From Polyangium sp. 6x1 (GTDB lineage: Bacteria > Myxococcota_A > Polyangia > Polyangiales > Polyangiaceae), in assembly GCF_029946515.1 (NCBI RefSeq), contig NZ_JARZHH010000001.1:310001-374000 (forward strand): a DNA stretch of 64,000 nucleotides. The letters are read 5' to 3'. Position 1 is the stretch's first letter. Each line of letters opens with the position of its first letter. The notes beneath the pieces are model-generated. The model was given only the letters and a program-made list of their open reading frames with translations. It was not told where the DNA came from and made no database searches. Positions 52,831 to 60,840 of the stretch are shown here, one piece after another. A program made the position numbers and the translations under genes.

Positions 52831-53758
52831 ACATCAGGACCGTATTGGTGAGGAGGAGAAGGAGCGCAGTGGGGACCTGCGCCTTGATGACGCCATGTCG
52901 ATCGGAGAGCTCCAGGAGGGCCGCAGGCACGATGTTGAAATTCGCGGCCATGGGGGTCATCAGGGTGCCGCAGAACCCCGACAGCATGCCCACGGCGCCC
53001 ATGATCGCCGGATTGCCGCCGAAGCGATGGACGATCAGCGGCAGGCCGATGCCCGCGGTCATCACCGGAAAAGCGGCGAAGGCATTGCCCATGATCATGG
53101 TGAAGAGCGCCATGCCGATGGTATAAGCCGCCACCGCGGCGAGCTGGCTTCCGGCGGGCAATGAGGCCGAGGCGAGCTTCCCAATGGCCGTCCCGACCCC
53201 GCCGGCCGCGAAGACCGCGCCCAGGGCGGCGAGCATCTGCGGCAGAATGGCAGCCCAGCCGACGGTATCGAGCAGCCGGCGTCCCTCCTGCATCGGGACC
53301 ATGGGCCTTGCGTGGAGCATCGGCATGGCAATGGCCAGCGCGACGAAGACGCCGAGGATCAGCGATACCAGGGTCGCCTGCTTGGGATCGACGAGCCCCG
53401 CGAGCTCCGGGCGCTTGAACAGGAACGTGCCGGTGAGCGCCGTGAGGGGAATCGCGAGCGCCGGCCAAAACAATTTGTTGCCCAGCCGGGCCGCGCTCGC
53501 GCGGCGCTCCTCGGGACCACTCGTGGCCGGCTCCCCGCGGCCCAGGCCGGATACGCCCGCCGTGAGCACCATGGCAAGGACGACGAGGCCGTTGAGCACG
53601 TCCGGCAGGTACGAGCCGAACAGGAAGCTCACCGCAAAGAGCCCCCAAAAAACGGTGTTCTTCCAGCGCTTCGGGTTCGTCGCGTCACGCGCGCTCAGCA
53701 CAGCGATCGCAACGAAGAAGAGGCCGGCGACGACATAGAGGCCCCCCAGCCCGATCAT
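52808..53758 (-). CDS. DUF979-family membrane protein
   Basis: A 316-residue protein with about nine hydrophobic segments. NTVFWGLFAVSFLFGSYLPD, GMALFTMIMGNAFAAFPVMT and GFCGTLMTPMAANFN are DUF979-type motifs. It overlaps the DUF969 gene by the ATGA quartet (53755-53758), so the two are probably a two-subunit transporter. In other genomes the pair is annotated as a putative permease linked to pyroglutamate peptides; that function is recalled, not proven. Confidence 0.87.
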   Translation of the reverse strand: MIGLGGLYVVAGLFFVAIAVLSARDATNPKRWKNTVFWGLFAVSFLFGSYLPDVLNGLVVLAMVLTAGVSGLGRGEPATSGPEERRASAARLGNKLFWPALAIPLTALTGTFLFKRPELAGLVDPKQATLVSLILGVFVALAIAMPMLHARPMVPMQEGRRLLDTVGWAAILPQMLAALGAVFAAGGVGTAIGKLASASLPAGSQLAAVAAYTIGMALFTMIMGNAFAAFPVMTAGIGLPLIVHRFGGNPAIMGAVGMLSGFCGTLMTPMAANFNIVPAALLELSDRHGVIKAQVPTALLLLLTNTVLMYVLVFRS

Positions 53759-54432
53759 CGCTTGCCCTCGGCGATCATGCGGGCCAGACGTCGATCGAAC
53801 AGCATCATCTGCGTACCGTGGATCAAGAGGGCGCAGATCGCCGTGGGAATGGCCCAGACCGAGAGCTGGAGTGGTTCGACGAGGATCCCGTTTTGCGCCA
53901 GGAACCCCTTGATCAGGAGGATCGAGGCAATCGCGATGAAGATGTCCTCGCCGAAGAACAGCGCGATGTTATCGACTGCGGCGGCGTGCGCCCGTACGGT
54001 CTGGCGAGCCTCCTCGGGGAGCGGCCCGTGGTGACTCTCGGCCGCCGCCTCGGCCATCGGCGCGATCAGCGGGCGCACCATCTGGGCGTGGCCCCCGAGC
54101 GAGGTCAGGCCGAGCGCCGCGGTGATCTGGCGGAAGACGAAATAAAGCAGCAGCAATCGGCCGGCGGTGGCCGCGTGGATGGCGCCGATCAGGGTCTTTG
54201 CCCGCTCCTGCAATCCGGCCCGTTCGAGGAGCCCGATCACGGGCAGGACGACCCACACGACGCTCACGTATCGGTTCTCTTGAAAGGCCTTGCCGAACGT
54301 CGCGACGACCTCGACGGGCCCCATGCCGCCAGCGAGTCCCGTCACCAAGGCTGCTGCCGTAACGACCAGCAGCGGGTTCATGCGGGCCATGAAGCCCAAG
54401 ACCACCACGGCGATCCCTATCAGCGACAGCAC
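53755..54432 (-). CDS. DUF969-family membrane protein
   Basis: A 225-residue protein with six or so hydrophobic segments. GTG start at 54432 has GGAGGGGG upstream. KAFQENRYVSVVWVVLPVIG, LGLTSLGGHAQMVRPLIAPM and DNIALFFGEDIFIAIASILL are typical DUF969 stretches. It is the first gene of the DUF969-DUF979-DUF2891(-AraC) series and lies 39 bp after the PL14-like lipoprotein gene, with which it may share a transcript. Probable membrane subunit of a carboxylate or peptide-derived transporter. Confidence 0.87.
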   Translation of the reverse strand: MLSLIGIAVVVLGFMARMNPLLVVTAAALVTGLAGGMGPVEVVATFGKAFQENRYVSVVWVVLPVIGLLERAGLQERAKTLIGAIHAATAGRLLLLYFVFRQITAALGLTSLGGHAQMVRPLIAPMAEAAAESHHGPLPEEARQTVRAHAAAVDNIALFFGEDIFIAIASILLIKGFLAQNGILVEPLQLSVWAIPTAICALLIHGTQMMLFDRRLARMIAEGKR

Positions 54433-54471
54433 GTCCCCCTCCAGTTTGTCTAGTAAAGCGATCAGCGCCGT

Positions 54472-55416
54472 TCAGTGCGTGATGGGCCCCGTGGAGATGG
54501 TGAAGTCGTCGTAGTCGACGGTCTGCGCCGAGGGCGGCGCCCAGCTTGCGTCGCTGCCGCCGAAGAAGGTCGAGAAGTACAGCGCGTCGATGCCGTACGT
54601 CGCGCCGGCGAGCCGGTACAGGAAAGCCTGCTCGTCGAGGACGGGCGCTCCGTCGAACCAGGCCGCGAGGATGCCGTCGTGCTGCCCGGGCGTATTCATC
54701 ACCAGCCGGTGCTCCACCGTGTGCCAGGTCCCCGGCTCGAAATGGGTCGCGCTCCCGCCCGACATGTAATCGTAATCGTCGCCGCAGTCGTTGTTCTTCT
54801 CGGGGAAGTACATGTACTGGACCGCTGCTCCCCCGGTGCGCCACATCATCCGCGCCGAGAAGCCGGTCGTGTCCTCGACGCAGCCCGTGGGCGCCGAACC
54901 ACCGACGAGCCCCGGGAGCTTGCCGCCCTTCACGAAGGCGAAGCCGGCTCCAAACCGCACCCGGTAGGCGAGGAAAAGCTCCTGATACGTCTGTCCGAGC
55001 GGCACTTTGAACTGCACGCCGCCATTGGCAGGGCCAACCTCGCCTGACGGATACGTGACCCGCAAGAATCGATTTCCCGCCTCGTCGACGATGCTCGCGC
55101 GCCCCTCGTCGAGCCCATTGTTCCAGCTCGGCGCCCCGACGAAATCACCTGCGACCATGTCCTCGCTGTACACCCCGGGCGCGCGTTGCTGAAAATCTGC
55201 ATGTACGAGCACGCTCCCCGGACTCGCGCCGCCTGCGCCGCCTGCGCCTCCCATTCCCCCGGCGCCCGCGGCTCCACCGGCCCCCGCGGTTCCGCCCGCG
55301 CCGCCGTTTCCCGCGCCACCGGCGCCGCCCGTGGGCGAGGAGGGCCCATTTTCCGTGCATGCGAAAATCGACGCCCCGATCAGAACGAGAACGACGGACG
55401 CGATCCGGTGGGCCAT
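54472..55416 (-). CDS. Lipoprotein polysaccharide lyase-like (PL14-type) protein
   Basis: A 314-residue lipoprotein from ATG 55416 (lipobox IFAC, Cys20), with a Gly/Ala linker (25-65). The catalytic-looking beta-jelly-roll has the PL14 hallmarks GGKLPGLVGG, QYMYFPEKNNDCGDDYDY, PGTWHTVEHRLVMNTPG and DALYFSTFFGGSD. PL14 enzymes cut alginate or glucuronan. The lyase Lys/Tyr residues cannot be confirmed by eye. Adjacent transport-like and DUF2891 genes suggest uptake or turnover of the released material; this is inference. Confidence 0.68.
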   Translation of the reverse strand: MAHRIASVVLVLIGASIFACTENGPSSPTGGAGGAGNGGAGGTAGAGGAAGAGGMGGAGGAGGASPGSVLVHADFQQRAPGVYSEDMVAGDFVGAPSWNNGLDEGRASIVDEAGNRFLRVTYPSGEVGPANGGVQFKVPLGQTYQELFLAYRVRFGAGFAFVKGGKLPGLVGGSAPTGCVEDTTGFSARMMWRTGGAAVQYMYFPEKNNDCGDDYDYMSGGSATHFEPGTWHTVEHRLVMNTPGQHDGILAAWFDGAPVLDEQAFLYRLAGATYGIDALYFSTFFGGSDASWAPPSAQTVDYDDFTISTGPITH

Positions 55417-55477
55417 GGCGGGATGGGAATGAAATTCGCTTGGCCTGTCAAGCGGGAACCACCACGATTGCACCGCG

Positions 55478-56128
55478 TCAAGGACGGGAACCACCGAGCC
55501 CCACGGCGAACACCACCGCCTCTTCCACGTCCGCGGCGACCTCGAGCTCCGCCTGTCCCTCCACGATCAACGTCTCCGCGCCGAGGAGATGGGTGGCCGC
55601 AGCGGACCCGTCGACACGAACCGCGACCCTCCCACGGAAGACATGAAGGATCTGCGTCTCCGCCGCCAAGCAGAGGTGGACGATCGAGCCGCGTGCCAGC
55701 GAATGGACAGCGGCGCTCGGGCGGAAGAGGGCGCGGCGCGCCATGATGTTGAAATCGCGCGCCGAGGTCGCTCCGAGCTCGCCGTGCGTCGGCCACGCGC
55801 CGTCGAAGCGATAGGGGGCGAGGAGCGCGAGCCTCCGCCGGCTGCGCCCCTCGTGCACGAGCTCCATGGGCTCTCCCTCAGTCTGGAGGAGGATCCTCTC
55901 GATACCCGGGAACGTGGAGAACGGTCCGGACGCCGCGAGATCGGCGATGCTCAATCGCCAGGCAAAGTCGTCGAGCCCGGCCCCAGGCGGATCGACGGCG
56001 ATCTCGGTCGTGGTGCCGAGACCGTTCTTCCAGGGCATCACGCGGTAATCGGACGGCCGGAGGTGGCGAATTCGTACATGGCGCGCAGGGGCCGTGAGGA
56101 CGAGAGGATCGGGGGAGGAGACCGGCAT
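55478..56128 (-). CDS. HutD/Ves-family protein
   Basis: A 216-residue cupin-like protein. The family hallmark MPWKNGLGTTTEIAVDP lies at residues 31-47, and WRLSIADLAASGPFSTFPG at 57-75, then RDFNIMARR. HutD/Ves proteins are bicupins linked with histidine use or growth at low temperature; their biochemical function is unclear. No hut genes are adjacent. It is divergent from the MarR gene at 56240. Confidence 0.88.
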   Translation of the reverse strand: MPVSSPDPLVLTAPARHVRIRHLRPSDYRVMPWKNGLGTTTEIAVDPPGAGLDDFAWRLSIADLAASGPFSTFPGIERILLQTEGEPMELVHEGRSRRRLALLAPYRFDGAWPTHGELGATSARDFNIMARRALFRPSAAVHSLARGSIVHLCLAAETQILHVFRGRVAVRVDGSAAATHLLGAETLIVEGQAELEVAADVEEAVVFAVGLGGSRP

Positions 56129-56212
56129 GCGGATGAGGATAGCATCCTTCCCGGAGGGCGATGGCGGCGCCCGCGCACTTCAGCCTCGCGCCTCCTCGGG
56201 AACCTGCCTTGG

Positions 56213-56247
56213 TTGACAGGGTCCTGTCAACATGACAGCATGCTGTC
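56213..56247. promoter_or_regulatory. Two palindromes overlapping the MarR start codon
   Basis: TTGACAGG-gt-CCTGTCAA (56213-56230) is a perfect palindrome and GACAGCATGCTGTC (56234-56247) is another. The second includes the ATG at 56240. Both share the GACAG/CTGTC half-site, spaced about 19 bp centre to centre. MarR autoregulation by blocking the start is likely. Confidence 0.7.
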
Positions 56248-56716
56248 GATGTCGAAGCTGACTCCGGACGCAACGACGCTCAGCGAGCTGATGATCGAGG
56301 TGTTTCGCGTCAACGGGCTCGCGCTCGCCGCCGGGGATCGTCTGAGTCGCCCGGCCGGGCTCACCAGCTCGCGCTGGCAGGTGCTCGGCGTCATCGACCA
56401 CGGCCCCGAATCCGTCGCCACCGTGGCCCGCACCATGGGGCTGACGCGGCAAACGGTGCGGATCATCGCCGCGGCCCTGGAGCGCGAGGGCTTCGTCGCT
56501 TACGAGGAAAACCCGCACCATCGCACGGCCAAGCTCCTCGTGCTCACGGAGGCCGGCCGGAAAGCTCTGCGTCGGGTGGAGGCCCGCCACGCCGGGTGGG
56601 CCAAGGCGCTCGCGAAGTGCCTCGATCACGAGCGTCTACGCGTGACGCTCGAAGGCCTCCGCCAGGTCGGCGATGCGCTCGAACGGGACGCCTCGCGAGC
56701 GTCCAGAAAGGCGTGA
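56240..56716 (+). CDS. MarR-family transcriptional regulator
   Basis: A 158-residue winged-helix regulator from ATG 56240 (56249 also possible; neither has a Shine-Dalgarno). LTSSRWQVLGVIDHGPESVA, VARTMGLTRQTVRIIAAALE (recognition helix) and YEENPHHRTAKLLVLTEAG (wing) are typical MarR elements. It is 3 bp from the following VOC gene and is probably co-transcribed and co-regulated with it. Palindromes overlap its start. Also divergent from the HutD-like gene, which it may control. Confidence 0.9.
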   Translation: MLSMSKLTPDATTLSELMIEVFRVNGLALAAGDRLSRPAGLTSSRWQVLGVIDHGPESVATVARTMGLTRQTVRIIAAALEREGFVAYEENPHHRTAKLLVLTEAGRKALRRVEARHAGWAKALAKCLDHERLRVTLEGLRQVGDALERDASRASRKA

Positions 56717-56719
56717 GCC

Positions 56720-57424
56720 ATGGCGGCCCGCGTGATCCCCGTCCTTCCGTGCATTTCGCTCCCCGAGACGTTGACGTTTTACCGGACGCTCGGGTTCGAG
56801 GTGACGCACGAGCAGACCAAACCGAACGTCTATGCCGCCACCGCACGCGGCGACATCCATCTGCACTTCATGGGCATGAAAGGCCTGAACCCCGCCGAGG
56901 CCTACAGCACGTGCTTGGTCCTCGTTCCCGAGATCGAGACGCTTCACCAGACATTCTCGGACGCTCTGCGCCGGCTCTACGGCAAGCTGCCGATCGCCGG
57001 CCAACCGCGGATCACACGCCTGCGAAAGGGGCAGAGCCGCTTCACCGTGGTCGATGTCGCGGGCAATTCCGTCATCTTCATCAAGCATGGTGCGCCTGAC
57101 GATGACGACGAAGGGGCCACGCCGCAGAGCCATTCTCGCCTCGGCAAGGCATTACGCGCCGCGGCCCGGCTGCGCGATTTCCGCAACGACGACGCCGCGG
57201 CGGCGAAGGTCCTCGACCTGGCGCTCGCCCATGACGGTCCGTCCGACCGAATCGAGCGGGCCCGCGCCCTCGCCGCCCGGCTCGAGCTTTCGCTCGCCAT
57301 GCACGACGAGGAGCGTGCCAGGACGTTGCAGACGGCTCTCTCCGCAATGGCCCTCCACACCGAGGAGCGCGCGCAGGTGCCGGAGCTCCTCGCCGTGGAC
57401 TGGCTGGAACGGTCGCAGCGGTAG
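56720..57424 (+). CDS. VOC (glyoxalase/bleomycin resistance)-family protein with C-terminal extension
   Basis: A 234-residue protein 3 bp downstream of the MarR gene. The first ~120 residues are a vicinal-oxygen-chelate domain (VIPVLPCISLPETLTFYRTLGFEVT, in which SLPETLTFYRTLGF is the hallmark; DIHLHFMGMKG; FTVVDVAGNSVIFIKHG), close to bleomycin-resistance proteins. Residues 125-234 are an added helical region rich in Ala/Arg/Asp (RAAARLRDFRNDDAAAAK) that is not part of the usual VOC protein. It may be sequestering or detoxifying a compound sensed by MarR. Confidence 0.82.
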   Translation: MAARVIPVLPCISLPETLTFYRTLGFEVTHEQTKPNVYAATARGDIHLHFMGMKGLNPAEAYSTCLVLVPEIETLHQTFSDALRRLYGKLPIAGQPRITRLRKGQSRFTVVDVAGNSVIFIKHGAPDDDDEGATPQSHSRLGKALRAAARLRDFRNDDAAAAKVLDLALAHDGPSDRIERARALAARLELSLAMHDEERARTLQTALSAMALHTEERAQVPELLAVDWLERSQR

Positions 57425-57503
57425 GGCGCCTGTCACACTTCGGTCCCCCGATCCGATGACGGGTCGCCATGCAGACAACCGCAAACCCACCGGGAGAATC
57501 CTC

Positions 57504-58307
57504 ATGCGTCCCCTCCTCCCCCTGATGATGCTCGCGTTATGCGCCTGCAAGCCGGCGCCCTCGCCCGAGCCGAGGCCGTCGGCCGGTGTCCCGGCGCCCC
57601 TGACCGCCGCGCGAGCAGAACCGACGGCCGCAGCGTCGGCGCCGGACGTGGCGGTACCCGCAGCGTCGAGCGAGGACGATACTCACTGCAAATGTCCCGC
57701 CCAAGCGACTGCGGGCGGGGCGACTGCCGATACGACTGGCGACGAGGCGGTCGACGACGAGGACGCGGAGGCGCGCAAACGAAGCGCGCCTCCGCGACCG
57801 GAGCTCCCGAAGGCGCTCGTGGACCGACTGCGCGCCCGCTGGCCAAATCATCAGGTCGCCTGTGACATCGCGTCGTCGAGCCCGTGTGCCCTCCAGGGCG
57901 ATCTCGACGGCGACGGCGTTTTCGACAACATGGTGCTCGTGCGTAGCCGCGCGGGCGCCGGTGGAATCGCCATTCTCTGGGGCACAGGCGCCACGGCGCT
58001 GCTCGGCGGAGGGCGCCGCGGGCAATGCTGGACGAAGACGGAGGTGGCCGACCTCGAAGGCCATCCTGTGGTGAAGCCGTGCGCGACCGAGATCGACGCC
58101 AATCTCGACTGGATCGCGCGCTGGGAGATGCGGCCGCGAACGCTCCGCGAAGGCGCTGCCGTCCTCGTGGGGCGGAAGGGCGCGAAGACCCTCGAATCGC
58201 CTGCGCCGGGCGCCCTCGGCGACGGGCTGCTGCTCGACGGCGGCGACGCGGCGGCCATTCTCTACCGCACCAAAAACGGCTGGACCCTGATGCATCTCGG
58301 CTATTAG
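57504..58307 (+). CDS. Lipoprotein with Asp-rich DLDGDGVFD repeat
   Basis: A 267-residue lipoprotein; ATG 57504 has GGGAG (57492-57496) upstream. Lipobox LCAC (Cys15). A long Ala/Pro/Glu linker reaches about residue 100. The mature domain has CDIASSSPCALQGDLDGDGVFDNM, an FG-GAP/calcium-loop-like motif, then VVKPCATEIDANLDW and a C-terminal beta part. Family unknown; probably a periplasmic or surface protein with a bound calcium ion. Confidence 0.75.
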   Translation: MRPLLPLMMLALCACKPAPSPEPRPSAGVPAPLTAARAEPTAAASAPDVAVPAASSEDDTHCKCPAQATAGGATADTTGDEAVDDEDAEARKRSAPPRPELPKALVDRLRARWPNHQVACDIASSSPCALQGDLDGDGVFDNMVLVRSRAGAGGIAILWGTGATALLGGGRRGQCWTKTEVADLEGHPVVKPCATEIDANLDWIARWEMRPRTLREGAAVLVGRKGAKTLESPAPGALGDGLLLDGGDAAAILYRTKNGWTLMHLGY

Positions 58308-58372
58308 CGCGCGCTCGAGCGTGGTCCGCCCGAGCTCGATGTGGCTGCGCGAATTGAGCAAGCACGTGCAAT

Positions 58373-58390
58373 TTGCGCAAGCTTGCGCGA
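58373..58390 (+). promoter_or_regulatory. TTGCGCAA-TTGCGCGA pair, candidate activator site
   Basis: TTGCGCAA (58373-58380) and TTGCGCGA (58383-58390) together contain a perfect 14-bp palindrome GCGCAAGCTTGCGC (58375-58388). The pair ends 52 bp before a -24/-12 promoter, the same geometry as at 48568-48661. Confidence 0.55.
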
Positions 58391-58442
58391 TTCGTCGGCG
58401 CCGTCGACGGGCAAATATCCGCGAAAACGCCCCGAAAGCTCG

Positions 58443-58457
58443 TGGCATGCGGCGTGC
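58443..58457 (+). promoter_or_regulatory. Sigma-54-like -24/-12 promoter
   Basis: TGGCATGCGGCGTGC keeps the GG and GC dinucleotides at the -24/-12 spacing; it differs from TGGCAC-N5-TTGC at two positions. Expected start near 58468 leaves a 17-nt leader with AAGGAG (58472-58477) before ATG 58485. Confidence 0.5.
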
Positions 58458-58484
58458 CTGATGCGCCGGCCAAGGAGACGGTGG

Positions 58485-59837
58485 ATGAAGAAGAAGAATG
58501 CCCTCGTGGTGCTGGGTTTGCTGGTGCTCGCCGCTGGGTGCTCGCCGGAGCCGGAGCCCGCGCCGGCGCCGGAGCCGAAACCGAACGATGAAGAGTCGCT
58601 GCGGGCCGCCGTGGAGACGTCAGGCTCGGAGATCGAGGCGCAGGTATCCGAAGTGGCGCGCGAGCAGGTCACAGACGATGTGCATCATTACAGCTTTCTC
58701 GTGAAGCTGGGAGACACGCCGAACGCGCGCGTGCGCGTGCACCGGATCGTACGCGAGGACGCCCCCTGGCGAGCGCGCCCCGCGGACCACGCCATCCTGC
58801 TGCTGCACGGCGACTTCGCCACGTTCACCACGAATTTCGCGCCGTCGCTGACGAGCTCCGCTGCGGAGCCCGATCACGGCCTGGCCGTATACCTGGCCCA
58901 GCGCGGGATCGACGTGTGGGGCCTCGATCGGCGATGGACCACGGCGCCCAAGGACGGCGCCGATTTCTCCGATTTCGCAGACATGGGCGTGGCGCAGGCG
59001 ATCTCGGACACGGACCGCGCGCTCCTCTTCGCGCGCACGATTCGCAGCCTGACAGACGCGGGCGAGGGCGGCATGTTCCTCGGCGGATTCAGCAGCGGCG
59101 CGCAGATCACGTATCTCCATGCCGCAGAGGAGACGCAAAAGCCGGCGGAGCAGCGGCAAGTCGAGGGCATCGTCCCCATCGACATCTACGCGAAGGTGGC
59201 CCCCGAAGACGAGGCCAGCAGGCAAGTGGCCTGCAAGCTCGCCGCCGAGGAGCGAGATCAGGTCGACCAGGGCTCGGTGGACAGCGACAACACCGCGTTC
59301 TTCCAGCCCGTCGGCGAGCTCGCCGCCTCCGCCCCCGCAGACCCGTCGCCCTTCTACGACGGCTATACGAACCGCGACGTGATGCTGGGCTTCGTGACGC
59401 AGACGTTCCAGTTTTACGAACCCAAACCCCAATACCACCTCATCGCGGGCGCCTTCAAGGACAGCGCGCCGACCGACCTTCGTTATGCGCCCGAGGCGCT
59501 GATCAACGATTGGCTCGCGCATTCGCCGCCCCACCAGGCGGTCGTGGAGAGCGCCGATCGAGATGCCCTCTGGTGCGGCGAGGGGCCGCTGCCGCTCGTC
59601 GACCACCTCGCCGAGATCACGGTCCCGCTCTTTTACCTCGGCGCCGCGGGCGGCTTCGGCGATCACGGCCTTTACAGCACCACGGTCGTCGGCTCCACCG
59701 ACGTCACCACGCATGTCGTCCGCCTCCTGCCGACCGAGAACGAGCCCGAGGACTTCGGTCACGGAGACCTGCTTTACGCAGACGACGCGCCCACGCTCGC
59801 GTGGGACCCGCTCGCGCAGTGGTTGCTCGCGCATTGA
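58485..59837 (+). CDS. Alpha/beta-hydrolase lipoprotein
   Basis: A 450-residue lipoprotein (lipobox LAAGC, Cys19; ATG 58485 with AAGGAG upstream). A Pro/Glu linker precedes an alpha/beta-hydrolase domain: HAILLLHGD (oxyanion region, 102-110), GIDVWGLDRRWTTAPKDG and the nucleophile elbow GGFSSGAQ with Ser203. A late VRLLPTENEPEDFGHGDLL region supplies the probable His in FGHGD. It is lipase/esterase-like, possibly surface-exposed. Expression is likely sigma-54-controlled, as the -24/-12 element and the TTGCGCAA pair are just upstream. Confidence 0.85.
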   Translation: MKKKNALVVLGLLVLAAGCSPEPEPAPAPEPKPNDEESLRAAVETSGSEIEAQVSEVAREQVTDDVHHYSFLVKLGDTPNARVRVHRIVREDAPWRARPADHAILLLHGDFATFTTNFAPSLTSSAAEPDHGLAVYLAQRGIDVWGLDRRWTTAPKDGADFSDFADMGVAQAISDTDRALLFARTIRSLTDAGEGGMFLGGFSSGAQITYLHAAEETQKPAEQRQVEGIVPIDIYAKVAPEDEASRQVACKLAAEERDQVDQGSVDSDNTAFFQPVGELAASAPADPSPFYDGYTNRDVMLGFVTQTFQFYEPKPQYHLIAGAFKDSAPTDLRYAPEALINDWLAHSPPHQAVVESADRDALWCGEGPLPLVDHLAEITVPLFYLGAAGGFGDHGLYSTTVVGSTDVTTHVVRLLPTENEPEDFGHGDLLYADDAPTLAWDPLAQWLLAH

Positions 59838-59896
59838 CGAACCAGCGGTCCCTACGTTCCTCGACGGAGCGCCGCCCGCCCGAGGCATACGCGCGG

Positions 59897-59920
59897 GGGT
59901 GCAGGCTCGAGCCTGCACCC
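59897..59920 (+). terminator. Perfect 24-bp palindrome, probable terminator hairpin
   Basis: GGGTGCAGGC and GCCTGCACCC flank a TCGA centre, giving up to 10 paired bases 60 bp after the hydrolase stop. There is no T-run, so it may be a rho-assisted terminator or a binding site instead. Confidence 0.55.
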
Positions 59921-60023
59921 GCTGCGTACTCGGGCCTGCGACTCCGGGGTGCGATCGTGCCCGCGCCGCGTGTTCGTACGGTGAAGCCGCCAGAACCGAA
60001 GGCTTTTTGCGGTATCGATGAAT

Positions 60024-60039
60024 TGGCGCGACTCCTGCA
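60024..60039 (+). promoter_or_regulatory. Sigma-54-like promoter for the 60106 lipoprotein
   Basis: TGGCGCGACTCCTGCA differs from TGGCACG-N4-TTGCA at two positions and keeps GG/GC spacing. Start would be near 60049, 57 nt before ATG 60106, which has GGAG near 60091. Confidence 0.45.
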
Positions 60040-60105
60040 ATGGCGCCGGGCATCCGCCGGGGGGCATGACCCATCGTCCCACAGCAGCCTGGAGCTAAAA
60101 TCGAC

Positions 60106-60705
60106 ATGAGCATTCTTCGTCATCTACAGTTGGTCGCGGCCACGTTCGTCCTCGCAACGTCCTCCCTCGTCGGGTGCATGGGCGCGCCCGATGAGGACGG
60201 CGAGGAAAACATCGCGGAAGCCGAGGGCGCGTTCGGAGAGTCGACGTGTGGCACCACGAGCGGAATCGACGGGTCCTACCCGAATTCGTCGTGGTCCTGC
60301 GGAGAGTCCTCTTCGACGTTCACCTCGCCGAACACCTCCTACGGCCATACCGATTGCACCAAGGGGTGGATCGTCGACTTCCAGAACCCCAGGGTGGGGG
60401 TCGCGGCGTACGCGGTGCTCGGCGAGGCCCTGCCGACGACGCAGACGGCCTGCCAGAACACCCTCGTGCGACTGGACACCTATGACGACGCCGGAACGAT
60501 GATCGCGTCGACCTATTCGATCGGATCCTGGTCGGGTGGCCACTGCACGATCCCCTATGCGGGCGGGAGTCTCTACGCTTCCGGAGGCTCGACGGCGTGG
60601 GGTCGTGCCGTCGCGCAAGCGTTCACGTGCAACGACAACCTGTGGACGTGCGCGAGCAGGACCTATCGCAAAGTGGCGGTCTGGGCGCAGTATCCCGTCT
60701 GCTGA
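60106..60705 (+). CDS. Small Cys-rich lipoprotein
   Basis: A 199-residue lipoprotein (lipobox LVGC, Cys24). The acidic start (EDGEENIAEAEGAFGES) is followed by a compact domain with about ten Cys (STCGTTSG, WSCGESSSTF, HTDCTKGWIVDF, TACQNTLVRLDTY, GHCTIPYAGG, FTCNDNLWTCAS). No family recognised. Myxobacterial secreted proteins of this size and disulfide content are frequent. Confidence 0.78.
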   Translation: MSILRHLQLVAATFVLATSSLVGCMGAPDEDGEENIAEAEGAFGESTCGTTSGIDGSYPNSSWSCGESSSTFTSPNTSYGHTDCTKGWIVDFQNPRVGVAAYAVLGEALPTTQTACQNTLVRLDTYDDAGTMIASTYSIGSWSGGHCTIPYAGGSLYASGGSTAWGRAVAQAFTCNDNLWTCASRTYRKVAVWAQYPVC

Positions 60706-60840
60706 GCGGAGCCTCGGCGGCAAGCCAGGCATCCGTCGGAGCACCGGCGAGCGCCCCGCTCTGCATGCGCTCGCGCTCGCCGGCGAGGGATTGCTTCGGC
60801 CAGGGACGGCCGCGGCCCTTCGCGCTACGCTCGGATTCAC

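Larger units (their letters stand above)
59838..60105. other. 268-bp spacer with strong palindrome and promoter
   Basis: Contains the 24-bp palindrome at 59897-59920 that may end the hydrolase transcript, and a -24/-12 candidate at 60024-60039. No gene is supported. Confidence 0.5.
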
